Source: Cyanophora paradoxa (lineage: Eukaryota; Glaucocystophyceae; Cyanophorales; Cyanophoraceae). From it: 64,000 nt of DNA. Location of the stretch: assembly GCA_004431415.1 (NCBI GenBank), contig QPMI01000428.1, positions 1 through 64,000 on the forward strand. The letters are read 5' to 3'. A program made the position numbers and the translations under genes. Below the pieces are notes generated by a model. It was given only the letters and a program-made list of their open reading frames with translations, searched no databases and was not told the origin of the DNA. This document shows, in pieces, positions 29,701-37,486 of the stretch (the first letter of the stretch is position 1; each line of letters begins with the position of its first letter).

Positions 29701-30782
29701 CAAAGCGACAACAGGATATGATTAACGACGAGAAGCTTACCTCAGTTGAACGAACTCCAAAGCTCGTTCCAAATCTGCTTCCAAAAAAGAATTATGTTGT
29801 TGATGGACGCTTGCTTCAGCTCTATACGTCACTGGGAATGATAGTAACCAACATCCATCGGATCCTATCGTACGAACAAAGCGCATGGCTAGGGCGTTTC
29901 ATAGATCTCAATACTCAAAAACGTAAAGAATCGCAGTTCACATACCAGAAGGACCTTTACAAGTTGATGAACAACAGTGTCTTTGGCAAAACAATGGAGA
30001 ACGTGAGAAAGCACTGCTTTTCAGAGCTTGTGACTTCGGGAGACCGTCTGGTGAAGATCAACAGCGAACCAAATCGGTTGAAGCAGGTGGTGATGTACGA
30101 AGAGAACCTTGTATTCGTTTCCAAGCGCAAAAGTGAGTACAATCTGAACAAACCTATCTACTGCGGGTTCGTCATCCTCGAACTTTCCAAGCTGCACATG
30201 TACCGCTTTTACTACCAGGTGCTCAAGCTGCTTTGGGGCCAGCGGCTGACACTATTAGGTACGGATACTGACAGTCTCATCATCGAGGTTCGCACCAAAG
30301 ATATCTATGCTGATTTACGCTCAATCAAGCATGAGCTGGATGTTAGCGACTACCCAGAGACACATCGATTCTTCGATGGCATGACAGCCGATGAGGTTCG
30401 AGCTCTACGATCGATGGGGAAAACTCCGGGATTATTCAAGGATGAGCTCCATGGTCTGCAAATGACAGAGTGGATCGCTAACCGGCCGAAATCTTACTAT
30501 TATTCGCGTGAAGATTCCACGGACAAGCAGGTATGCAAGGGTATTCAAAAGACGTACTACAACAGACTCACAAGGGATGTATTCTTCCGGTGCGTCTGCC
30601 CTAAAGAGGGAGAAAAGCAATCGTATGACATCAAAGGAATTCTCGGTTTCCGCTCGAAACTACATGAGATTTATTTACAACGAACCTCGCGTCAGGCTCT
30701 ACATCCCCTTGATACCAAACGCTTCCTCGAGACTGACGGGATCAACACCCGAGCGATTGGACATTATAAAAATCGCGCCTGA
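26724..30782 (+). CDS. Protein-primed DNA polymerase B (Polinton pPolB)
   Basis: 1,352 residues, intact. The N-terminal 440 residues contain NNECFKYAVLAA (about 275) and a C2H2-like segment (CLACQVGF...HLKYDRC, about 400). The 3'-5' exonuclease follows: GYADSET (about 457), HNGRGFDFHLL (about 599) and MMTDIALLADVF (about 795). An endonuclease-VII-like zinc segment (CYMCK...HRDHCHESGRYFG..C..CN, about 552-585) is inserted in the exonuclease, as in many Polinton polymerases. The palm motifs are LDANNLYG (about 913), KLMNNSVFGKTMEN (about 1078) and TDTDS (about 1180). The enzyme should replicate the linear element by protein priming. The integrase ATG follows 9 bp after the stop. Confidence 0.93.
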   Translation: MDVTQNNAATRRFRLARIKDQIEALAISLYNRRVIHGAFKNKLIRISAQGSRTRFATLEKYASLLNELARLPRPARPVSGRRLELAIAEVQAEIVRGFAELPEDDGGNDVQINDGNTTTALDGRYAEWKYQLPRGSGRVTSMQARFENSEQFKQNAISFVSAQVNLAEAVRMGIALQISGLGVYRKPETDSTIAIVIEHRRFDRIEPGTSIEAALRSQLEELDMISAEKSRDSSVFDTWVYLVFKTVRYFRRIGGRGRGFVLPKWLSDKHALININAPNNECFKYAVLAARNPLGEGVDSRHAGNYRQHETSLDCSMLTYPTPLDSRMFTKFEQANNVKLCVYTTALDKQDIIPIHISAARDAIPILYVPAGEGNDVGHYLWIKSVSRLFRKNESNAKHYCLACQVGFSSDQAFENHLKYDRCLDRDEHARDVLPEKGAHIQKFINFEYSIRQRLVGYADSETITMPIPCISGKTEKKGVHVIASVGCLVVSSKGEQFCFKYMGSESEDCTEKFVQWLDEMEPQFRELLRETAPIQITQEEEQRFQTTTECYMCKNTFKDAKDKHRDHCHESGRYFGAACRACNRRRAKSAAVPLFWHNGRGFDFHLLVRALASGYNRRLAAWKEFQAHVESEFESKYGGREMTPEQKKKAKKGLERRLRPQSLLSIKFDQVFQNSERISQFKYGIYVLRDSAQHLNASLDDLAKALPAEKKKITRSLYLDETRFKLMTSKGIYPYDYMTSWARFQESKLPARRYFKNQLKQKKCTKDEYAHAKAVWRELGCRTLSGYTMEYMMTDIALLADVFENYRDTCIETYGLDPSYFMSSPGFAWQAALKHTGVKLELFHEGQQDMHRFIESGIRGGISMISKRYARAENKYLSIKFNKYTHAVEPTVSQSTCISNYYRTHKESWLMYLDANNLYGVAMKRKLPTGDFRWDKLDQDVDVMQYVASLDADGARGYALEVDMYMPEHLHDEFSDYPLAPERMCVSKEHLSKRQQDMINDEKLTSVERTPKLVPNLLPKKNYVVDGRLLQLYTSLGMIVTNIHRILSYEQSAWLGRFIDLNTQKRKESQFTYQKDLYKLMNNSVFGKTMENVRKHCFSELVTSGDRLVKINSEPNRLKQVVMYEENLVFVSKRKSEYNLNKPIYCGFVILELSKLHMYRFYYQVLKLLWGQRLTLLGTDTDSLIIEVRTKDIYADLRSIKHELDVSDYPETHRFFDGMTADEVRALRSMGKTPGLFKDELHGLQMTEWIANRPKSYYYSREDSTDKQVCKGIQKTYYNRLTRDVFFRCVCPKEGEKQSYDIKGILGFRSKLHEIYLQRTSRQALHPLDTKRFLETDGINTRAIGHYKNRA

Positions 30783-30791
30783 TTTACAAAG

Positions 30792-31742
30792 ATGTACCAG
30801 ATTACTGCGCCACCCGGTGCGTGGCAAATTGACGTGCTGTTCATTGGGAGATTTCGCCTGTTCGCAGCGGTCGAGATTGCAACCCGTTTCGCTGTGGTCC
30901 GTAAGCTCGAGACTTTTAAGCAGCTTCCAAAAATGATCGAGCAGCTACCTGGAATATGGGGCTTTTCAGGAGACAACGGCTTCAACACAGCAGCAATTCG
31001 GGAAATGGCTGAAGAGAACTCGTTGAAAATGCACACTGATGTGGCTAAGGATGATCACATTTCAAAAGGCTCCAAGCTGGGAATTATCGACAGGTTCGCG
31101 AGGACATTGCGAGCACTGATTCAGACTGATACAGAAGCTCGTGGCTCCCCGCATTTCCTCTCACGTTTGCCGGCAATTGTCAAGGCGTACAATGAAACAG
31201 CCCACAGCTCTTTCGGCGGGGAGCACTCACCAAAGTGGATGCGGGAAAATACACAGGTAGCCGAGCAGCTGCATCAAGTTAGACAGCGACAGAACGATAT
31301 TGAACGAGACAATTCGAACATACCGCGCACAGGGACCGAAGTGCAAGTCCTGGAGCCGAAGCCAAGCGTTTTTGCGAAGGGAACCACAAAGCCAAGCAAG
31401 GAGACGTACATAGTTGCTGGCGCAGACAAGAACCGTGTTCGACTCGTTACAAAACAGGGTGTGGAAATTTCTAGACGTGTTAAACCATCGGAAATACGTC
31501 AACCGCGTGAGCTTGCACCTCAAACACGAATCGAAAAAGAAGAAGTGCAAATGCGACAGCAGAGACGATTGAGACGTGAGGGTTTGATCGAAACAAAAAA
31601 ATACAGCGGTCAAAGCCGGCAGTATCGAGAGCTCAAGAAGCTTGAGATTGCAGGGGAGCCAAAGCTACGAGCAGGTGCTAAAGCTGCATCACCTCGAGCT
31701 CTACAGAAGCTCCGCTCTTCGCGAGGCATCTACGCGCAATAG
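30792..31742 (+). CDS. Retrovirus-like (rve) integrase
   Basis: 316 residues. The core begins at once: first Asp in WQIDVLF (residue 14), second in FSGDNGF (about 57). The third acidic position falls in LGIIDRFARTL (about 100), where Asp stands in place of the usual Glu. An SH3-like segment (TGTEVQVLEPKPSVFAKG, about 180) and a long Arg/Lys/Gln-rich C-terminal helix follow. No N-terminal zinc domain is seen, so the protein is shorter at the N-terminus than retroviral integrases. It lies in tandem with the polymerase. The last 65 bp overlap the opposite-strand AT-hook gene. In copy 2 a one-base shift changes the C-terminus. Confidence 0.88.
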   Translation: MYQITAPPGAWQIDVLFIGRFRLFAAVEIATRFAVVRKLETFKQLPKMIEQLPGIWGFSGDNGFNTAAIREMAEENSLKMHTDVAKDDHISKGSKLGIIDRFARTLRALIQTDTEARGSPHFLSRLPAIVKAYNETAHSSFGGEHSPKWMRENTQVAEQLHQVRQRQNDIERDNSNIPRTGTEVQVLEPKPSVFAKGTTKPSKETYIVAGADKNRVRLVTKQGVEISRRVKPSEIRQPRELAPQTRIEKEEVQMRQQRRLRREGLIETKKYSGQSRQYRELKKLEIAGEPKLRAGAKAASPRALQKLRSSRGIYAQ

Positions 31743-32022
31743 CATTCCTGTGGTACTCCCGGATCCTATCAGGATTCTCAGCTCGATACTTCGCTGTGAT
31801 GGCAAGCTGTTTCAAACGGTATGTTTCGTTCGTGTGGCGCAGTTTGCGATTGCGTTCAGCATTCTTTCTGCGTCGCTCTGCTAAAATCTCCGGGGTGACC
31901 TCCATCGGTTTAGGCCCCTTCTTCTTCGGCTGATAAGGCTCCATTGTTAAAAGACGAACCTTAGGGGGTCGCCCACGGCCACGTTTAACCGCAACGCAAT
32001 CCGCAGTAATTGCAGAAGTCAT
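31678..32022 (-). CDS. AT-hook basic protein
   Basis: 114 residues from the ATG at 32022. An AT-hook (RGRGRPPK) is near residue 14; the rest is a highly basic helix (RRKNAERNRKLRH...YRAENPDRIREYHRN) reminiscent of short zinc-less DNA-binding or HNH-associated proteins. It probably binds AT-rich DNA; no catalytic motif is seen. Its 3' end overlaps the integrase gene by 65 bp on the opposite strand, and it is divergent from the HNH gene. In copy 2 (62210-62553) one missing C just after the AT-hook breaks the frame. Confidence 0.65.
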   Translation of the reverse strand: MTSAITADCVAVKRGRGRPPKVRLLTMEPYQPKKKGPKPMEVTPEILAERRRKNAERNRKLRHTNETYRLKQLAITAKYRAENPDRIREYHRNAIARRCLAKSGASVELEVMQL

Positions 32023-32153
32023 TGTTCGGTTTGTCTCTCAATAATAAGAGACATAAATCCTTTTAAGACAAATTAGCGCGACTTTTAAGTCTTAAAGATA
32101 ATGCAAACTGTAAATGTAACGAAAAAGTCGCAGACAAGCAGCTCGCTGCGCAG
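32023..32153. promoter_or_regulatory. Divergent intergenic region, AT-hook and HNH genes
   Basis: 131 bp between divergent starts. It contains GTCTCTCAATAATAAGAGAC (32033-32052, inverted GTCTC/GAGAC) and GACTTTTAAGTCTTAAAG, both short palindromes that could be operators. The same sequence is present in copy 2 at 62079-62209. Confidence 0.4.
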
Positions 32154-32716
32154 ATGGAGGTCATCGTTCCAGATGTTCCAGAGGGAGCTGCTTTGATTCC
32201 GTTAGGCGGTATTCGCAATCGGCGCAAAGTAATCGTCGCCTACGCTTTTGTATCACAGGATGATGCTGATCGAGTGCTGGAGAAACGATGGTGTTTGAAC
32301 AATGGTTATACCTCGAGCAAGATCAATGGAAAGAATATGTATTTGCATACGTTCATTGTTGGGAGACTTGAGAATGACCTTACTTCATTGTTGGGAGACT
32401 TGAGAATGACCTTACTGTAGATCACATTAATAATAACAAACTCGATAATCGTCGCGAGAATCTACGTTTGGCGACAAAGCGTCAGCAGATGTTGAACCAA
32501 AACCGTCGGCTCACAAACACATCAGGATTCATTGGCGTCAGCTTCTATGAGCGACTTTGTAAATGGAAAGCAAATTACAGGATCAATGGCCGTCTAAAGA
32601 ACATCGGCTACTTTGCAACCGCCGAAGCAGCAGCTCAAGCTCGTGATGCTTACGTTATAGAACATACCAGCGAAGAGGACAAGCCGTTTCTGCGGCTGAA
32701 CTTCCCACAGGTTTGA
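32154..32716 (+). pseudogene. HNH-AP2 homing-type endonuclease, broken by a 32-bp duplication
   Basis: Compared with the intact gene of copy 2 (61548-62078, 176 aa), this copy has a tandem 32-bp duplication at about 32354-32417 (TTCATTGTTGGGAGACTTGA and 12 more bases, twice). Being a non-multiple of three, it shifts the frame, so the first 88 codons end at 32420. The second half (from about 32421; open frame 32468-32716) retains the HNH second half and the AP2 DNA-binding domain. Confidence 0.9.
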
Positions 32717-32747
32717 ATGAAGGGAATAACACCCCTTTATCTTTTTA

Positions 32748-33083
32748 ATGGAACTCGAACTCGAAACGGCAGAGGAAGAGTTAAATCTAGAAGACTGTTG
32801 GCCAGGCAGGAGTCAACTCACCCCAAGTCACTGCATCAGCTTTGGTATTTTTAAAGGAGCCTCCTACCTGTGGATCGCGACATCACGTCCAGAATATACA
32901 AGTTGGTTGCTCAAACAGTCCTGGCTACCGACTTTCGATCGCGCTGCTTTTTTACGCGCACAAAGCGCAATAGAGCCGAAGTCGTTCCAGAGGCTTTGTC
33001 AACAGCATAAACGCGGTCCGCGCTCACGCCTTCATATATCAAAACCTGAAACGAATGACCCATTCAACGAAAAGACGCATTAG
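32748..33083 (+). CDS. Small protein with ExoX C-terminal-like motif
   Basis: 111 residues here, 127 in copy 2 because of one extra C. An acidic N-terminus is followed by ISFGIFKGASYLWIATSRPEYTSWLLKQ (about residues 30-57, the first part being the tell-tale ISFGIFKG), resembling the 'FGKYKG...DP.Y..W' C-terminal module of exodeoxyribonuclease X and related viral small proteins. That module is not itself the nuclease. The 3' half overlaps the end of the packaging ATPase gene on the opposite strand, so only the first half is free of that constraint; the gene could be shorter than drawn or spurious. Confidence 0.45.
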   Translation: MELELETAEEELNLEDCWPGRSQLTPSHCISFGIFKGASYLWIATSRPEYTSWLLKQSWLPTFDRAAFLRAQSAIEPKSFQRLCQQHKRGPRSRLHISKPETNDPFNEKTH

Positions 33084-33614
33084 ATTTGCTCGACTCGCTC
33101 CGGCATTATATTCGTCGAAGCAAGTGTTGAACTCTTTAACATTGCTCAAAATCGACGAAAAGCAAACGTACTCACAGTTCCGCCGAATCGTCGGACTGAT
33201 GCCACAAAGACGTTGAGTCGTTATGAAAAGGGTGGTGTTGTAATGACGGCCAGAAGTAAATAGCTTTTGCATGAGTCTGTCACTGTGGACATTTACTAGG
33301 TCATTGTCAAGTAAATCGTCTAAAACAATTGCAATCTTGCGATCATCATTTTTGCGTCTTCTTTCTTTTTGTCGTTCTAGCAGCGCTTCAACCAAAACTG
33401 GATCCCATTCTTCCTGGATATTACTTGGTCGTGTTGTATCATTCCATTGCCCAGTAAATGCGGTCGTACTGAAGACGTAAATATCGTCTAACTGTGGCGC
33501 TACAGCATTTAGCACGTGTTTTACGTAGGTGCTCTTGCCCGAGTTTGTTGGACCGACAAACAAGAACCGTTTAGGCAGTTTTATTTCTGTAGGATCAAAC
33601 AGTTTGATATCCAT
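33039..33614 (-). pseudogene. A32/FtsK-HerA type packaging ATPase, C-terminus frameshifted
   Basis: Residues 1-186 are intact: Walker A FVGPTNSGKST (about 20), Walker B IAIVLDDLLDN (about 100) and a TTQRL sensor-like segment. Near 33058-33061 this copy has three Cs where copy 2 has four, which truncates the product at 191 residues instead of 234. The enzyme would pump the genome into capsids. The ATG at 33614 directly abuts the capsid gene stop. Confidence 0.85.
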
Positions 33615-34843
33615 CTAGAAGTTACTTACCTTTAGAGTTGACATTTGATACGAGTTAATTACGAGAACATTGTGGCGCAGGACGTGGAAGTCAACAACTG
33701 CTGGCGCTGCGTTTGTGCAGCCGGTCACAGTTAGCGAGCAGTAGCTGCTGCTGGAATTAAAGAAGTCTGTGTAGCCGAGGACAGCGTTATGCAGTGAGTC
33801 TTTGCCAGATTTCGAAAGCACAATCCCATAGACATTTCCGTCCTCGAAGCCAAGAGCTGAATTGCCAGTGGTTGCACCGCGGTATTGAGTTGGAATGTGA
33901 TAGCACGATGATACAAACCCAGAGATTGGCTTATTGCTGATGTCGAGAGTTCGGTTGTTGTGCATGATCTCAAACGAATCGATTTTCAGCGCATTTCCGT
34001 TGCCAGCAAATGAATTGTGATTGCGAGTGCCCAGGTGATTCGCATTACGCACTGTCATCAGGATCGCGTGCACAAGGCCGCTGACGTTGGCAAGGGAGAT
34101 TTCGACTGCATTCCCCGCGTCGTCAGTCTTTAACTGCCTCGAGCGCTTTGAAATAATCTCGGTGAAAGGAATTCGAATACCACCGCTCTCGTTTGCAGAT
34201 TTAAGCATAGACTCAGCCTCTTCGCTAGGGATATTCACGAACTGGCAAACCAGGGCACAATCCGTTAGAGTTGCAACAGCACTAGCGACAGTTCCAACCA
34301 CCGAAGCCGAACGGAAGTCAATCTCGACGGTGGGCATGTCAGCCAGTGCGAGGAGCGGGAAGTATGAATTGTCCCAGAGCTGGGAGGGGATCTTTAGCAC
34401 ATACTCGCGACTGGCATCGAGAATCTCAAGAGCAGCGTCCTTTCCAAAGCCGTAGCTGCTAGCAAAAGCCTGGGCGGATGCAACGCTATTATCGATGAGC
34501 GCGTTCACAGTAAGCCAGTCTCCTGGGATCACCATCTTGAAGGATCCATGAACAAAGCGCACGTTTTCAATAAATGCACCTGCGCCATTCGGCAGCACTG
34601 AGGCGGCCGCTCCGCCAGCGACGCTGACCTTAAAGTATAGCGAGACACCGTTTAGAAGTTGCTTGCGCGGAAGGTCGAAAGCGGCAGTCTGCGCGAAGCC
34701 GTACGAGTTGCCTCGCGGACGGATCGTTTCAAGGAAAGGCTTGAACTTGGGGCTGACACCGACAGTGAGACCCGGGATAGATAAAGCTCGCTTGAACCTT
34801 TGGTAGTGAGGAGCTCCTTTAGAGTTGTTCCTGCTTGCGCCAT
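33615..34843 (-). pseudogene. Major capsid protein (double jelly-roll), one-base frameshift near N-terminus
   Basis: The ATG at 34843 (MAQAGTTLKELL) starts the natural N-terminus, but near 34771 the run CCC (CCCC in copy 2) shifts the frame after about 23 codons. From there to 33615 the capsid frame is open: LTVGVSPKFKPFLETIR, then LNGVSLYFKVSV, and DNSYFPLLALADMPTVEIDF, which matches the 'LPLIAL..HEV.I.I.F' strand pair of viral double-jelly-roll capsid proteins. The expected length without the shift is about 409 residues. It lies in tandem with the ATPase (stop and ATG adjacent) and divergent from the penton gene. Confidence 0.8.
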
Positions 34844-34887
34844 TTGCTATTATAGACCAGAAAATTTTCATGCATATTGTTGTAAAG
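34844..34887. promoter_or_regulatory. Short bidirectional promoter, capsid and penton genes
   Basis: Only 26 bp separate the capsid ATG (34843, minus) from the first penton ATG (34870, plus), or 44 bp if the penton starts at 34888. The gap holds GCTATTATAGACC, TATA-like in one direction, and AAAATTTTC. Such a short gap implies overlapping core promoters. Confidence 0.4.
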
Positions 34888-35787
34888 ATGAAGCTCCGCG
34901 TAAATGTCGATTCTAGGGACCGGTTCGAAGGCACGTCCTCGAATTTCAAGATCAATCTCCCAAGGCCCCTCGTTAATGTAAAGTCGGTGCGAGTTGATTC
35001 GCTAGAACTGTTTCATAACATGTTCAACCTGTCCACACAAGCCGCAATTATCACCGGCACCCTTGATCCCTCTGGCGTTGAGAAAACACGTGCCAACACT
35101 TTCAAGCCCGGAGTCTATACGCCAACCTCCCTTGCAAACTATCTAAGCACGCTTCTTAAAACCCAGCAGTATAGTTACGGTGGAACTACTTATCAGCGCA
35201 AGTTCGTCGTTCAGTTCGAAGAGATCTCAATGCGGCTTAGGTTCCTGTGTGAAGCGGACTTTATTTTGAGCTTCACATCGGCCGAACTAGCGAACCTGCT
35301 CGGGTTTGCGAAGACTCTCAGTGACCTTTCCAGTGAGCTTGACACACCTGAGACAATCGATGGCGTACAATATTCGTACGAGCTGTTCAGCGATATGCCA
35401 GTTGATCTACTTTATCACACGTATTTGTTCCTGTACATTCAGCAGATCAAAGGCTCGATCTTGACACTTAACCCCTATACAACGGGCTCGATCGCAAAGA
35501 TTCACATCGACTCAAAATTCGGGGAGCTCATCAAGTTCACATCTGAGGATCGTGTTCCCGTCACAGGCTTCGATCGAAACGCTGAGCTGTCTGAACTTGA
35601 CATATCGCTGCGCTATCATAATGGAACAGACGCTGTCACAAACACGGAGTTCTCGTTCGTGCTAGAGTTCGATATCGAGGATGTCTCTTACACGTCTGCT
35701 GCTGCTAAATCCGCAATCAAGAATGCAGCCAGCGAGTACGTCCCTTCGACAGATCGTTCGCATAAGTTTTTTCCCACTACTAGTTAA
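34888..35787 (+). CDS. Penton (minor capsid) protein
   Basis: 299 residues from the ATG at 34888; an ATG at 34870 would add MHIVVK. The N-terminal LRVNVDSRDRFEGTSSNFKI and NVKSVRVDSLELFHNMFN segments are the hallmark 'DSRDR...S..F.I.L...L.NV.SV.L..LE' start of Polinton and virophage penton proteins. The C-terminal ELDISLRYHNG...FSFVLEFD provides the closing strands of the jelly roll. It caps capsid vertices. The frame is intact here; copy 2 has a missing G that breaks it at about 58743. Confidence 0.82.
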   Translation: MKLRVNVDSRDRFEGTSSNFKINLPRPLVNVKSVRVDSLELFHNMFNLSTQAAIITGTLDPSGVEKTRANTFKPGVYTPTSLANYLSTLLKTQQYSYGGTTYQRKFVVQFEEISMRLRFLCEADFILSFTSAELANLLGFAKTLSDLSSELDTPETIDGVQYSYELFSDMPVDLLYHTYLFLYIQQIKGSILTLNPYTTGSIAKIHIDSKFGELIKFTSEDRVPVTGFDRNAELSELDISLRYHNGTDAVTNTEFSFVLEFDIEDVSYTSAAAKSAIKNAASEYVPSTDRSHKFFPTTS

Positions 35788-35790
35788 AAG

Positions 35791-36447
35791 ATGTCGACAG
35801 ACAAGCAGTCTCGGCTGCGCACTCCGCGAAAGAAGTCGACAGACATGCAGTCTTGGCTGCGCACTTCCAGCCCTACTAAGAAGAATCACATCGAGTTCTT
35901 GAGTGGTGATACTGATGCTTACCCGCTAGCCCGTCGCGCTGGTGGCGGTGAGGGTGCATCCAACGACTATGCTCTTACCGCCGATGAGAACGCTATTCTT
36001 GATAAGATCCCGAATTCTCGGACTAAGAAGACCAAGACTAGCAAGCTAAGGGATACCGACGATGGGCCGCTGTACATCTCAGAGACGGCTAATCGTAGCA
36101 GGTATTTCATTAAAACTGTGACCGGTCTTAAAACAGTTTCAAAGAAGCGAGCTAGTGATCTTATAGCTGGCATCGCGGCTGAGACTAAGATGGAGAACAA
36201 GATTTTAAATGAACCGATCACGAAGACAAAGGTCGATAAGAAGGTTGCCCCTCCTGCATCTGCTGTTCCTGCTAAGACGATTGTTGCGATCCCCGAGGTC
36301 GATGAGAATGCTAGCGAGCTGCCTGTAGCTAACGCATCGATCCTGCGCATCGCCTCTAGCAGTGCTGATCCTGTCGGGCCGGCGATCGAGTACAAGCCAA
36401 TGCTGAGCGGCTTCACTAAGCTAGGGCTCCGGCATCGCTGGGAGTGA
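35791..36447 (+). CDS. Basic hypothetical protein with N-terminal 15-residue repeat
   Basis: 218 residues, starting 3 bp after the penton stop, so likely co-expressed. The N-terminus contains a duplicated motif (STDKQSRLRTPRKK and STDMQSWLRTSSPTKK). The body is Lys/Ala/Val-rich without membrane segments, signal peptide or catalytic motif. Its place after the penton and its charge would fit an internal virion or DNA-condensing protein, but that is inference. It is not a recognisable protease. In copy 2 two missing bases break the frame. Confidence 0.6.
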   Translation: MSTDKQSRLRTPRKKSTDMQSWLRTSSPTKKNHIEFLSGDTDAYPLARRAGGGEGASNDYALTADENAILDKIPNSRTKKTKTSKLRDTDDGPLYISETANRSRYFIKTVTGLKTVSKKRASDLIAGIAAETKMENKILNEPITKTKVDKKVAPPASAVPAKTIVAIPEVDENASELPVANASILRIASSSADPVGPAIEYKPMLSGFTKLGLRHRWE

Positions 36448-36564
36448 ATGCCTGTAACGATGCCTGTAACGATTGGCTTGACGGCTTGGCTCGGGCTTGG
36501 TCTCCGGGATCCGGCTTGGCACAGGGCTTGTCTCGGGCTTGTCTCCGGCTTGTCTCCGGCTAGC

Positions 36565-36608
36565 TATCAGCGCACTATCAGCGCACTATCAGCGCACTAT
36601 CAGCGCAC
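36565..36608. repeat. Four tandem 11-bp repeats
   Basis: TATCAGCGCAC repeated four times without gaps, preceded by GGCTTGTCTC(C/G)-type repeats at about 36525-36560. Present in inverted form in copy 2 just after 57651. Confidence 0.9.
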
Positions 36609-36613
36609 TATCA

Positions 36614-36813
36614 CTTTTATGCCAGCGCATAGAAGCTCGTCTACATTACTATACTTTTATGCCAGCGCATAGAAGCTCGTCTACATTACTATACTTTTAT
36701 GCCAGCGCATAGAAGCTCGTCTACATTACTATACTTTTATGCCAGCGCATAGAAGCTCGTCTACATTACTATACTTTTATGCCAGCGCATAGAAGCTCGT
36801 CTACATTACTATA
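36614..36813. repeat. Five tandem 40-bp repeats
   Basis: Units start at 36614, 36654, 36694, 36734 and 36774, each CTTTTATGCCAGCGCATAGA followed by AGCTCGTCTACATTACTATA. Copy 2 has four units. They are subterminal, between the last gene and the right terminal repeat, a position that could serve replication or packaging. Confidence 0.95.
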
Positions 36814-36891
36814 CTTTCTGTCCAAATCTTCAACATCTCTCGATCTTTTCGTTTTTTAGGACTTCCTGTCCAAATCTTCAACATTGCTACT

Positions 36892-37014
36892 GGCGCTATC
36901 ATCCACACAGTATTATTGACTAACTAGAACCTAAACTCGCATATGCAATCAGCTTCGATTATATAGTTTTATCGTCTAGCTAGAACCTGGAAACCTCTCC
37001 GCTATTTAGATAGG
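36892..37014. repeat. Right terminal inverted repeat of Polinton copy 1
   Basis: Exact reverse complement of 26472-26594. A duplicated GTCCAAATCTTCAACAT motif lies just inside it (about 36819 and 36869). Confidence 0.95.
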
Positions 37015-37319
37015 AAGAACACAGTATTAACGCCTAGCTGCTGATTAAGCTATCTCTGCAGACCGTCGCGTTGGGGGCCCGTCTCAAATCACTGCTATAT
37101 CTTTTGCAAGATCGATTGGAGTAGACGTTAGATACTACCTAGTGGTTGCTGGATGGAAGGGGAGGTAGACCAGAGGGAGAGAAGGGCGGTAGACGTAGCG
37201 GAAGGGTTGGCGAGAGTGATGGCTGGGAAGACGCTGGATTGGGTGGGTTGGGGTGGGTTCGGAGAGGTGAGGGTGGTGAAGAGGGGTGGGCCACAGAATC
37301 AGGTCCTCTCTCATTTTTT
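37015..37319. repeat. 305-bp outer segment shared by the right ends of both Polinton copies
   Basis: The reverse complement of 56986-57290 apart from a one-base ambiguity in the final A/T run. It is absent next to the left repeat at 26472. It has a GGTTGGGGTGGG-type purine-rich strand and no credible gene. It is either the outermost part of a longer terminal repeat whose left counterpart is lost, or a host repeat that was duplicated with the element. Confidence 0.9.
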
Positions 37320-37486
37320 CTGCTCATTGCAAGCCGTCGCGGGATACGACCCTGCCGATTTCGGTATGCCTGCTGTGGGATCAACTAAACCTGCGAACAA
37401 AACATCATTCAGGTGACCGTGAAATTAAAACTGTCTTAATTTGCGAAGTCTTTGAAGGCGAAGCAAATTACAAAACGCCTTTGCAG

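Larger units (their letters stand above)
26472..37319 (+). mobile_element. Polinton/adintovirus-like element, copy 1
   Basis: Bounded by identical 123-bp inverted repeats (26472-26594 and 36892-37014). It carries protein-primed DNA polymerase B, rve integrase, AT-hook protein, HNH-AP2 nuclease, a small ExoX-like protein, A32-type packaging ATPase, double-jelly-roll major capsid protein, penton and a basic protein. A further 305 bp (37015-37319) is shared only with the right end of copy 2, so the true right end may be at either 37014 or 37319. No adenovirus-type protease was found. Single-base shifts break the capsid, ATPase and HNH frames in this copy. Confidence 0.9.

Noticed and set aside
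33615-34955. Capsid frame extended upstream to 34955
   Set aside because: The upstream part runs antisense through the penton start. The natural N-terminus (MAQAGTTLKELL) is in another frame, and copy 2 shows the correct continuity through YLSPGLTV.
36614-36813. CRISPR-like array in the Polinton end
   Set aside because: The 40-bp units are directly adjacent with no variable spacers; it is a simple tandem repeat.
37139-37416. Open frames over the 305-bp outer segment
   Set aside because: Low-complexity Pro/Ser or Gly/Glu translations of purine-rich repeats in both strands; present at both element ends as a repeat rather than a gene.
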